Of a stretch of DNA of 5,561 nucleotides, positions 1 to 5,125 are shown in pieces. The notes below the pieces were generated by a model. The model saw only the letters and a program-made list of their open reading frames with translations, did no database searches and was not told the DNA's origin. Each line of letters begins with the position of its first letter. Positions within the stretch are counted from its first letter, which is position 1. The position numbers were made by a program, and so were the translations under genes. Origin of the DNA: Candidatus Zixiibacteriota bacterium (GTDB lineage Bacteria > Zixibacteria > MSB-5A5 > GN15 > PGXB01); contig QNAH01000197.1 of assembly GCA_003641425.1 (NCBI GenBank), positions 1 to 5,561 of the forward strand, in the 5' to 3' direction.

Positions 1-872
1 AATCCTTTCACACCCGGTTTATACATTTTCGATGTTTCATCGATAATATCTTTGATCTTTTTGAATGCCCGGGCCAGATTTTCGGGAGGCCCGGACTCGT
101 TCTCATGTTTAAAATAGGCCAGCCGCTGAATGTCCGAACAGAACCCGTCCACCCGCGCGCCGAAATCTATGTGTAAAAGATCGCCCGGTTCCAGGATAGC
201 ATCGGTCGGATGTCCATGACCCGGACTGCTCTTTGCCCCGGCATTGACAATGGTATCAAAAGAATTGACTCCGCCAAGTTTGCGGATATTACCGTCGATC
301 AGGTCGGCAATTTGTCTCTCGGTCATACCGGTCTTAATCTGCTTGATCGACTTGCGCCAGCAATCGGTTGCCATAAAAGCCGCTGTGGTTATCAGCTTGA
401 TCTCCTGTGGTATCTTGCGGCCCCTGAGCAGAGATATTATCTGTTCCGAAGAAATCACTCTATCGGTGTACGGTGTTCCCTTTAAATATTCCATCAATAA
501 AAGATACATGCCGTGCGATAGACCGTCGGACGCAATATCGTTGGTGGAATAATTAAGGGCCAGTTTGCCGGGATCGAATTTCTCGACCGCTTTTCGTATT
601 TCCTTTCCGCAATCCTCGATATACGGCCGGACCTTTTTAAACCGTCCCGACCTCTCGAAATCAGCGGCATCGTAATTTCCCACCAGGGCCATTGTCTCGC
701 CCGATTTTGAAATGAAGAAAGCCGACTGCCAGACCACCTTATGGCCCACCACCAGATCGAGAGCCGGATCAGCCATCATGTCCGATTCCCGCAGGAAAAT
801 CATCCAGAGATCGATATCGAGTTCCCTGAGAATCTCTGTCGCCTGTTCTATCTTGGCTTTTACCGGATCCAT
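1..872 (-). CDS. M24-family metallopeptidase (Xaa-Pro aminopeptidase/prolidase-like), C-terminus cut by window edge
   Basis: The first 290 codons are present and the 3' end lies beyond the left edge. Residues 1-150 form the creatinase/prolidase-type N-terminal domain (MDPVKAKIEQ, DIDLWMIFLRES). The M24 pita-bread catalytic domain starts near RGRKIPQEI (150-158). Visible active-site parts are H219 in PGHGHP, the metal ligand D236 in HIDFGA and the metal ligand D247 in CSDIQR. The remaining His and two Glu ligands should lie in the missing part. Family members are cytoplasmic dinuclear-metal enzymes that remove residues before proline or split X-Pro dipeptides. No signal peptide is seen. SDIQRL differs mildly from the common SDITRT, so the exact substrate is uncertain. 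The start is the ATG one nucleotide after the murI stop, with AAGG 7 nt upstream (880-883). It is the last visible gene of the smpB-amidase-murI operon, where it may serve peptide turnover; no specific link to wall synthesis is evident. Confidence 0.93.
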   Translation of the reverse strand, partial: MDPVKAKIEQATEILRELDIDLWMIFLRESDMMADPALDLVVGHKVVWQSAFFISKSGETMALVGNYDAADFERSGRFKKVRPYIEDCGKEIRKAVEKFDPGKLALNYSTNDIASDGLSHGMYLLLMEYLKGTPYTDRVISSEQIISLLRGRKIPQEIKLITTAAFMATDCWRKSIKQIKTGMTERQIADLIDGNIRKLGGVNSFDTIVNAGAKSSPGHGHPTDAILEPGDLLHIDFGARVDGFCSDIQRLAYFKHENESGPPENLARAFKKIKDIIDETSKMYKPGVKG

Positions 873-873
873 A

Positions 874-1698
874 TCAATACCTTGTTATATCCACACGTGT
901 GATGTTGTCGATTTGCCGCCCGAGAAATCGTTCAGCGATCTGTGAAAATTTGTCGGGGACATCGGAAACATAAAATTTATGACTTATATCACCACCCGAT
1001 GGGCGAAGCAGGTTTTTCAAAGATAAAAGAGCGGCCAGTTCACGGGCAGTTTCCTCGGCCGAATCGATCAGCCGGATTCTTTCACCCATAACCCTCGCGA
1101 TTACATCCTTTAATAACGGATAATGCGTGCATCCCAGAACCAGGGTATCGATATCGAGATTAATCAAGGTCTTCAGATAATCGCTGGCGATCAAATGAGT
1201 CGCTTCCTTTTCAATATAACCTTCCTCCGCCAGCGGTACAAACAGGGGACAGGCCAGCGAAAACACCTTTGTCTCCTGTCGCCGTCGCTGAATCGCTTTG
1301 GCATAACTGTCCGAGCCTATTGTCGCCTTGGTCCCGATTATACCGATCCTGTTGTTACCGGTATTATTCACCGCCGCCCTGGCACCCGGTTCGATAACCC
1401 CGAGAATGTCGATATCGTTTTCCTTCTGAATTTCTTCGAGGGCCACCGAGGATGCCGAGTTACAAGCGACGATTATGAATTTCACCTGATGTTCAAGCAG
1501 AAATCGGACATCCTGACGGGCAAAATTCTGAATTGTCTCCTTGGATCGCCCGCCGTAAGGATATCTCCCGACATCGCCGAAATATACTATATTTTCTTCC
1601 GGCAACAATTTGAATACTTCAGCAACAACCGTCAAACCTCCTACTCCGGAATCGAAAATCCCGATGGGCTTCTGCTGTAATTCTGCATTTGTCATCAT
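874..1698 (-). CDS. murI: Glutamate racemase
   Basis: This cytoplasmic, cofactor-independent enzyme interconverts L- and D-glutamate, supplying D-Glu for the peptidoglycan stem peptide. The protein is 274 residues, normal for the family (about 260-290). Landmarks in order are GIFDSGVGG with D16 and S17, PYGGRS with Y48 and G49, the first catalytic cysteine C79 in VACNSAS, IEPG near 102-105, and the second catalytic cysteine C190 in LGCTHYPLL with T191 and H192. Both catalytic cysteines are therefore present. The residue after C79-N80 is Ser rather than the commoner Thr, a conservative change expected to keep substrate contact. The start codon overlaps the upstream amidase stop (ATGA). A second ATG follows at once (1695) and is equally plausible; GAG in GAGAAAAG lies 5 or 8 nt ahead of the two. 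The gene sits between a wall amidase and an M24 peptidase, so wall-precursor synthesis and wall cleavage share a transcript. Confidence 0.97.
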   Translation of the reverse strand: MMTNAELQQKPIGIFDSGVGGLTVVAEVFKLLPEENIVYFGDVGRYPYGGRSKETIQNFARQDVRFLLEHQVKFIIVACNSASSVALEEIQKENDIDILGVIEPGARAAVNNTGNNRIGIIGTKATIGSDSYAKAIQRRRQETKVFSLACPLFVPLAEEGYIEKEATHLIASDYLKTLINLDIDTLVLGCTHYPLLKDVIARVMGERIRLIDSAEETARELAALLSLKNLLRPSGGDISHKFYVSDVPDKFSQIAERFLGRQIDNITRVDITRY

Positions 1699-3167
1699 CT
1701 TTTCTCGTATTTGGCTTTAAATCTTTTTAAACCGGCATATATGGCTTCGGCGATATCCTGCCGATAGCTTTTACTTTTCAGGAGTTTTTCGTCCTGCTTG
1801 TTGGTCAAAAAAGCCGATTCTACTAATATAGAAGGCATATAGACTCCATTCAAAACAATAAAACCGGCCTGATCAATGCCGCGTGCCTTGGTTTTTTTCG
1901 ACAACTTTTTTCTGAATTCCCTGTCTATCATCGATGCCAGGTCGGCCGATTCTGCCTGGAATTCGGTTTGTATCATATCGCTCAAAATAAAACTCAGGTC
2001 ATCGACATCCTGGCCCGATTTATTCGACATCTCCGCCAGAAAAGGAGCGTTTTCAAGTTGCGCGGCCGCCCGGCCGGCGTCATTCTTGGCCGGAGCAAGG
2101 AAGAAAACCTGAAATCCCCGGGCCGACCGTTTAAGCGATGCATTGGCATGTATTGAAACGTATAAATCGCCGCCGCTGCCGTTGGCGATTCGCGTCCGAT
2201 CCTCCAGAGGAACATATACATCCTTCTCGCGCGTCATCACGACCTGAAATATCTTTTCCTTCCGGATCAGTTTGGCAAGACGTTTGGCGATATCGAGAAC
2301 GATTTCCTTCTCCTTTGTTTTCTTCAAGCCGATTGCACCGTAATCACTGCCGCCATGTCCGGCATCTATGATGATCTTATCGATCAATTCATCCGGCCCG
2401 ACCTTATCGACCTTGTTCTGCACCACCGGTGCGGCGCTCGTATCGATCATCGAGATCTGTATTCTGGGCGGATTGGCCTGGAAACGATGGGTATATTTAC
2501 CGATCGGCTGGCGTAGCCGGAGCGATATCTGCGCCGCCTCCTCGAACTGATAGACATTTATGTCTCGTAAATACCTGTTGTTGCGGCGGCCGAGTATCCG
2601 GCGGCGATTGACCGTCCCGCCGGGTACCGTAATATTGAGCCAGTTTCCCTCGGACACATAGGTCTCGTATCCCTTCGGCTCGGTGACAAATATCTCTATT
2701 AATAGCCCGTTGGCCTTGGCCTGCAGTAACAGGTCGGTGATATTGTACCATTCGGAATCGATTCTTATCCTGTCGGAACCTTCATCCCAGGTGATCTGCT
2801 CCGGACGAATCTGATCCAGCATCGGTATAAATATTTTGGCCGGAACAAACAGCGCCCCGTTACGGGTCCTGACCGGATAAGTGATATTTTTTACGCTGTC
2901 ATCGATCCTTATATATGGTGAATTAATGAAAAAAACGACACGATGATCCTCCGATTCGAAAGCGGCCGATATACCCACGATATCCCAGGTAATTTTTTCA
3001 CCCAAAATTTCAGACAATTGCGACATCGAAAAATATCGGGATTCGAATTCATCGAAAGCCTCGATTTTCTCTATACCCCCGGATACCTGCACGCTTATTT
3101 CCGAAGCCTGCGTCATTGAAAAAAGTAATAATATCAATAGAAGAATCAGCGGTATAAATCTGCTCAT
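1695..3167 (-). CDS. Secreted N-acetylmuramoyl-L-alanine amidase (AmiC/Amidase_3 type) with AMIN-like and N-terminal stalk domains
   Basis: The 490-residue product should act in the periplasm, cutting the bond between MurNAc and L-Ala of the stem peptide, for example during daughter-cell separation. Residues 1-21 are a signal peptide (MSRF, then a Leu/Ile-rich core, likely cleaved after T-Q-A). Residues about 23-137 resemble the copper-amine-oxidase-N/stalk fold (FSMSQL, LFVPAK, ITWDEGSDRIRI). Residues about 144-242 look like an AMIN domain, which targets septal wall or outer-membrane partners. The catalytic domain spans about 261-490, with zinc ligands H271 (DAGHGG), E286 (KEKEIVL) and H340 (SIHANA), and catalytic E450 (LVESAFLTN). 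A helical insert around 372-410 (ENAPFL, SFILSDM) matches the autoinhibitory region of AmiB/AmiC-type enzymes, suggesting need for an EnvC/NlpD-like activator. I chose the ATG at 3167 because AGGA lies 5 nt upstream and the signal peptide follows directly; ATG 3173 is the alternative. The gap from the smpB stop is 10 nt. Confidence 0.93.
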   Translation of the reverse strand: MSRFIPLILLLILLLFSMTQASEISVQVSGGIEKIEAFDEFESRYFSMSQLSEILGEKITWDIVGISAAFESEDHRVVFFINSPYIRIDDSVKNITYPVRTRNGALFVPAKIFIPMLDQIRPEQITWDEGSDRIRIDSEWYNITDLLLQAKANGLLIEIFVTEPKGYETYVSEGNWLNITVPGGTVNRRRILGRRNNRYLRDINVYQFEEAAQISLRLRQPIGKYTHRFQANPPRIQISMIDTSAAPVVQNKVDKVGPDELIDKIIIDAGHGGSDYGAIGLKKTKEKEIVLDIAKRLAKLIRKEKIFQVVMTREKDVYVPLEDRTRIANGSGGDLYVSIHANASLKRSARGFQVFFLAPAKNDAGRAAAQLENAPFLAEMSNKSGQDVDDLSFILSDMIQTEFQAESADLASMIDREFRKKLSKKTKARGIDQAGFIVLNGVYMPSILVESAFLTNKQDEKLLKSKSYRQDIAEAIYAGLKRFKAKYEKR

Positions 3168-3177
3168 GGACATCCTG

Positions 3178-3645
3178 TCATAATTTTTTGCGATGCGCTC
3201 TTTCAATGGTTCTGTCAGCCTCCCGTTTGGCGATTTTCTCCCTCTTGTCGAATTTTTTACGCCCGCGGGCGGTGGCAAGTTCGATTTTTACATACGGCCC
3301 CTTAAAGTAGATGCGAAGCGGTATCAGCGTAAATCCCTTTTCATTGGTCGCTCCAAACAGACGCTTGATCTCTTTTTTGTGAAGTAACAGCCTTCTCACC
3401 CGCAACGGATCATGACCCTCGTCCCCGGCGAATGCATACGGCGATATGTGTAGGTTATACAAAAAGACCTCGCCATTATCAAGCGCGGCATAGCTGTCCG
3501 AAATATTGACTTTCCCGGCCCGAAGCGATTTCACTTCGCTGCCCAGAAGTTCGATCCCGGCTTCGCGCTTCTCGATTATTTCATAATCCCGGAACGCCTT
3601 GCGATTGGTGACAATATTCCGCTCTTTTATTTTTTCATCAGTCAT
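3178..3645 (-). CDS. smpB: SsrA-binding protein SmpB
   Basis: SmpB binds tmRNA (SsrA), delivers it with EF-Tu to stalled ribosomes and enables trans-translation. The 155-residue length is typical. Family motifs run the full length: NRKAFRDYEI (14-23), EAGIELLGSEVKSLR (28-42), the NISDSYA region (47-53), LHISPY (65-70), HDPLRVRRLLLHKKEI (78-93), the GFTLIPLRIYFKG stretch (104-116) and ARGRKKFDKRE (126-136). The basic tail ends in HRKKL, as expected for the segment that enters the mRNA channel. The chosen ATG gives the family-typical N-terminus. An in-frame TTG at 3681 would add 12 residues but overlaps the putative -35 box. No Shine-Dalgarno is visible before the ATG (TTAAACCTC), and a promoter lies so close that transcription may start at the ATG itself. 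It is the first gene of the minus-strand operon. No ssrA gene is seen in this window. Confidence 0.98.
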   Translation of the reverse strand: MTDEKIKERNIVTNRKAFRDYEIIEKREAGIELLGSEVKSLRAGKVNISDSYAALDNGEVFLYNLHISPYAFAGDEGHDPLRVRRLLLHKKEIKRLFGATNEKGFTLIPLRIYFKGPYVKIELATARGRKKFDKREKIAKREADRTIERAHRKKL

Positions 3646-3652
3646 GAGGTTT

Positions 3653-3681
3653 AATATAGATTTATCCCTTACCGGTTGCAA
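3653..3681 (-). promoter_or_regulatory. Promoter for the smpB-amidase-murI operon
   Basis: Read on the minus strand, TTGCAA (3676-3681) is followed by a 17-nt spacer and TATATT (3653-3658), close to the sigma-70 consensus at ideal spacing. The smpB ATG begins 7 nt after the -10 box, so the expected transcription start coincides with the start codon. The -35 hexamer is itself palindromic. This is inferred from sequence pattern only. Confidence 0.6.
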
Positions 3682-3689
3682 TTAAATTG
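3679..3689. repeat. Short palindrome between the divergent promoters
   Basis: CAATT-A-AATTG is a perfect 5-bp dyad around one central base. It overlaps the smpB -35 box and the candidate -35 region of the nitrilase-family gene, the place where a shared operator would sit. It is AT-rich and short, so chance is a real alternative. Confidence 0.3.
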
Positions 3690-3709
3690 TTGTTTTCATA
3701 ATTTATACT
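3682..3709 (+). promoter_or_regulatory. Putative promoter for the nitrilase-family gene
   Basis: A good -10 box, TATACT, is at 3704-3709. The best -35 candidate, TTAAAT (3682-3687, 16-nt spacer), is weak. A start near 3716 would leave a leader of about 15 nt holding the ribosome site AGGAG. The promoter is back to back with that of smpB, so the two compete for the same 85 bp. Confidence 0.45.
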
Positions 3710-3720
3710 CAGTATTTGAC

Positions 3721-3725
3721 AGGAG
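3721..3725 (+). promoter_or_regulatory. Ribosome binding site that sets the nitrilase-family start
   Basis: AGGAG lies 5 nt before the ATG at 3731. An in-frame TTG at 3716 sits upstream of this site, so translation from the TTG would run through the ribosome site. The ATG is therefore the better start. Confidence 0.8.
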
Positions 3726-3730
3726 TTAAA

Positions 3731-4513
3731 ATGATAGTCTCTCTATATCAAAATCGCCCCAGCTTCGGCGAGATTAAAAAAAATGTGAAAACGGTAATCA
3801 ATGCGGTCAGCGACCGTGAATTTGATATTCTTGTCCTGCCGGAGCTTTTTGCTGCCGGTTATCAGTTTAAAGATACCGCTGAAGCGCATTCTTTGGCCGA
3901 TCCGGCCGGCGAAGGGGAGACCTTCGAGAAGATGCAAAAACTGGCTGTTGAAAAAAACGCTCTCATTATATATGGTTTCCCGGAAAAGGCCGATGGCAGA
4001 CTGTATAATTCATCGCTGGCCGTCCTGCCCGACGGCAATTATCATTTATATCAGAAAGTCCACCTGTTTGACACCGAAAAAGCGATATTCAGCCCCGGTC
4101 AAACAGGATTCTTTGTGTTCGAATTTCGCCAAACCGGAATCGGGATGATGATCTGTTTTGACTGGCGTTTCCCGGAAGCGGCCCGAAAATTGACCCTTGA
4201 TGGTGCACAAATCATCTGCCATCCGTCTAATCTTGTTCTGCCGCACTGCCCCGATGCCATGAAAACCCGGGCGCTGGAAAACAATGTCTTCACTGTTACT
4301 TGCGACCGAGTCGGATCCGAAAATAGAACCGGCCGGCAACTGAAATTTATCGGGAAATCGCGCATAATTGCCCCCGATGGCGAAGTTCTGGGTGAACTGG
4401 GAACCGATGATCCCGGCTTCTTAAGTGCCGATATTGATCCTCAACTGGCCGCCAATAAACAGATTACACTCAACAATGAGATCCTTTCGGATCGCCGACC
4501 GGAATTTTACTGA
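3731..4513 (+). CDS. Carbon-nitrogen hydrolase of the nitrilase superfamily (predicted amidohydrolase)
   Basis: The 260-residue protein is a single, full-length CN-hydrolase domain. The catalytic triad is complete: E38 in LPELF, K109 in YQKVHLF and C142 in ICFDWRFPE. Further family landmarks are HPSNLVLP (164-171), RALENNVF (180-187), FIGKSRIIAPDG (206-217) and the C-terminal DRRPEFY. Such enzymes hydrolyse non-peptide C-N bonds in amides or carbamoyl compounds through a cysteine thioester. The segment around HPSNLVLP and RALENN, from my memory of the family, resembles the uncharacterised archaeal/bacterial branch that includes Pyrococcus PH0642, more than true nitrilases or NAD synthetase. 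Omega-amidase or N-carbamoyl hydrolase activity is possible but not shown. No signal peptide is seen, so it should be cytoplasmic. It is a single-gene unit, divergent from smpB, with 132 bp before the next gene. Confidence 0.92.
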   Translation: MIVSLYQNRPSFGEIKKNVKTVINAVSDREFDILVLPELFAAGYQFKDTAEAHSLADPAGEGETFEKMQKLAVEKNALIIYGFPEKADGRLYNSSLAVLPDGNYHLYQKVHLFDTEKAIFSPGQTGFFVFEFRQTGIGMMICFDWRFPEAARKLTLDGAQIICHPSNLVLPHCPDAMKTRALENNVFTVTCDRVGSENRTGRQLKFIGKSRIIAPDGEVLGELGTDDPGFLSADIDPQLAANKQITLNNEILSDRRPEFY

Positions 4514-4545
4514 TTTCCGTCCAATATCCGGTGTATTTATCATTC

Positions 4546-4611
4546 TTATCCATCGGTAATCTGTTCTTGAATAATTTTCTTAATTAAAAATAAGATTTTG
4601 CCGATAGGTAA
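4546..4611. repeat. Imperfect inverted repeat bracketing the receiver-gene promoter
   Basis: The left arm TTATCCATCGGTAA (4546-4559) and right arm TTGCCGATAGGTAA (4598-4611) are inverted copies matching at 11 of 14 positions. In RNA two of the three differences would be G-U pairs. The arm centres are 52 bp apart, near five helical turns, and the arms lie just outside the -35 and -10 boxes. This could be a pair of operator half-sites or a weak long hairpin. Confidence 0.4.
4567..4596 (+). promoter_or_regulatory. Putative promoter for the receiver gene
   Basis: TTGAAT (4567-4572), an 18-nt AT-rich spacer and TAAGAT (4591-4596) resemble sigma-70 boxes. The leader would be about 43 nt and ends with the ribosome site AGGTGG, 7 nt before the ATG. 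Confidence 0.45.
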
Positions 4612-4645
4612 AAAAGACAGGACCGAATTCAAAGGTGGGTTGTAA

Positions 4646-5047
4646 ATGAGTTTGAGTGAAAAAGTGAAAACGTCAAGAATATTAGTAATCGATGATGAGC
4701 CTCAGGTAACCGAAATTATCGAGGCTTTCCTGACCAATGCCGGACACGAAGTGGTCGTGTCCAATGTTGCCTCTGAAGGATTGCAGAAGGCTCGGCAACT
4801 TCGGCCCGATGTCATCCTGCTTGACATCATGATGCCCGACACCGATGGTTACTCAATATGCAATGAGCTCAAAAATGATCCGCCCACAGCGGAAATCCCG
4901 GTCGTATTTCTGACCGGTAAGGACCGCTCCGACGATCAGGGCCGGTCGTTCAAGGCCGGTGGCGATATGTTCATAAAAAAGCCGTTTTCATGTGAAAGAC
5001 TGCTTGAGATTATTAATATCATCCTGATGTCGACCGCCAAACACTGA
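4646..5047 (+). CDS. Single-domain (CheY-like) response regulator
   Basis: The 133-residue protein is one receiver domain with no output domain. The acidic pocket is D16-D17 (VIDDEP), the phosphoacceptor is D60 (ILLDIMMPD), the switch threonine is T90 (VFLTGK) and the conserved lysine is K112 (KKPF), with F109 at the usual aromatic switch position. All residues needed for phosphorylation are present, so it should be phosphorylated by a histidine kinase and signal by protein-protein contact or as a phosphorelay intermediate. No kinase gene lies in the window, so it is an orphan here. The start follows AGGTGG by 7 nt, and the first ten or so residues form a short hydrophilic extension before the first beta strand. 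The downstream PhaR/phasin gene begins 78 nt later with its own promoter. A functional link is possible but unproven. Confidence 0.93.
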   Translation: MSLSEKVKTSRILVIDDEPQVTEIIEAFLTNAGHEVVVSNVASEGLQKARQLRPDVILLDIMMPDTDGYSICNELKNDPPTAEIPVVFLTGKDRSDDQGRSFKAGGDMFIKKPFSCERLLEIINIILMSTAKH

Positions 5048-5061
5048 CGTTTATTTTTTTA

Positions 5062-5091
5062 TTGACTTTATTGTGCGGCGCACTATATTAT
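5062..5091 (+). promoter_or_regulatory. Strong promoter for the PhaR/phasin-like gene
   Basis: TTGACT (5062-5067) matches five of six -35 consensus bases. It is followed by TATATT (5084-5089, 16-nt spacer) or TATTAT (5086-5091, 18-nt spacer). The start would be near 5096-5098, giving a leader of about 28 nt with AGGGT (5113-5117) as ribosome site. It is the best-matching promoter in the window. Confidence 0.65.
5073..5083. promoter_or_regulatory. Candidate operator palindrome in the promoter spacer
   Basis: GTGCG-G-CGCAC is a perfect 5-bp dyad around one base, GC-rich within AT-rich surroundings, and lies wholly between the -35 and -10 boxes. A repressor bound here would block polymerase. 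It contains TGC-N3-GCA, resembling the CTGC-N3/4-GCAG sites reported for PhaR proteins of alphaproteobacteria, so autoregulation by the downstream gene is a reasonable inference. Confidence 0.45.
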
Positions 5092-5125
5092 AGTAAAAGT
5101 CCAGATAATTTCAGGGTAACGATTG

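Larger units (their letters stand above)
4514..4645. other. Intergenic region between the hydrolase and receiver genes
   Basis: This AT-rich stretch holds no credible gene. It contains a likely promoter for the receiver gene and an imperfect inverted repeat around that promoter. No convincing intrinsic terminator for the upstream hydrolase gene was found: a 5-bp CGGAA/TTCCG pairing around its stop codon lacks a T tract. Confidence 0.6.

Noticed and set aside
210..552. Two overlapping plus-strand open frames of 91 and 102 codons
   Set aside because: Both are antisense to the M24 peptidase coding sequence, have no visible ribosome site or domain, and are shadows of that gene.
1123..1680. Plus-strand open frame of 185 codons
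   Set aside because: It lies wholly antisense to murI, which has complete family motifs, and its translation shows no recognisable domain.
3168..3278. Upstream extension of the amidase reading frame
   Set aside because: It would overlap smpB by about 100 nt and place 37 polar residues ahead of a clear signal peptide. The ATG at 3167 has its own ribosome site.
3646..3681. TTG start for a longer SmpB
   Set aside because: The 12 extra residues are not typical of the family, and the codon overlaps the putative -35 box, so it would not be transcribed from that promoter.
4500..4519. Hairpin CGGAA/TTCCG around the hydrolase stop codon
   Set aside because: It has a five-pair stem, a 10-nt loop and no following T tract, too weak to call a terminator.
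5041..5060. Possible terminator after the receiver gene (AAAC/GTTT pairing before a run of seven T)
   Set aside because: The stem is only 4 bp without G-C strength and the T run is also part of the AT-rich region leading into the next promoter.
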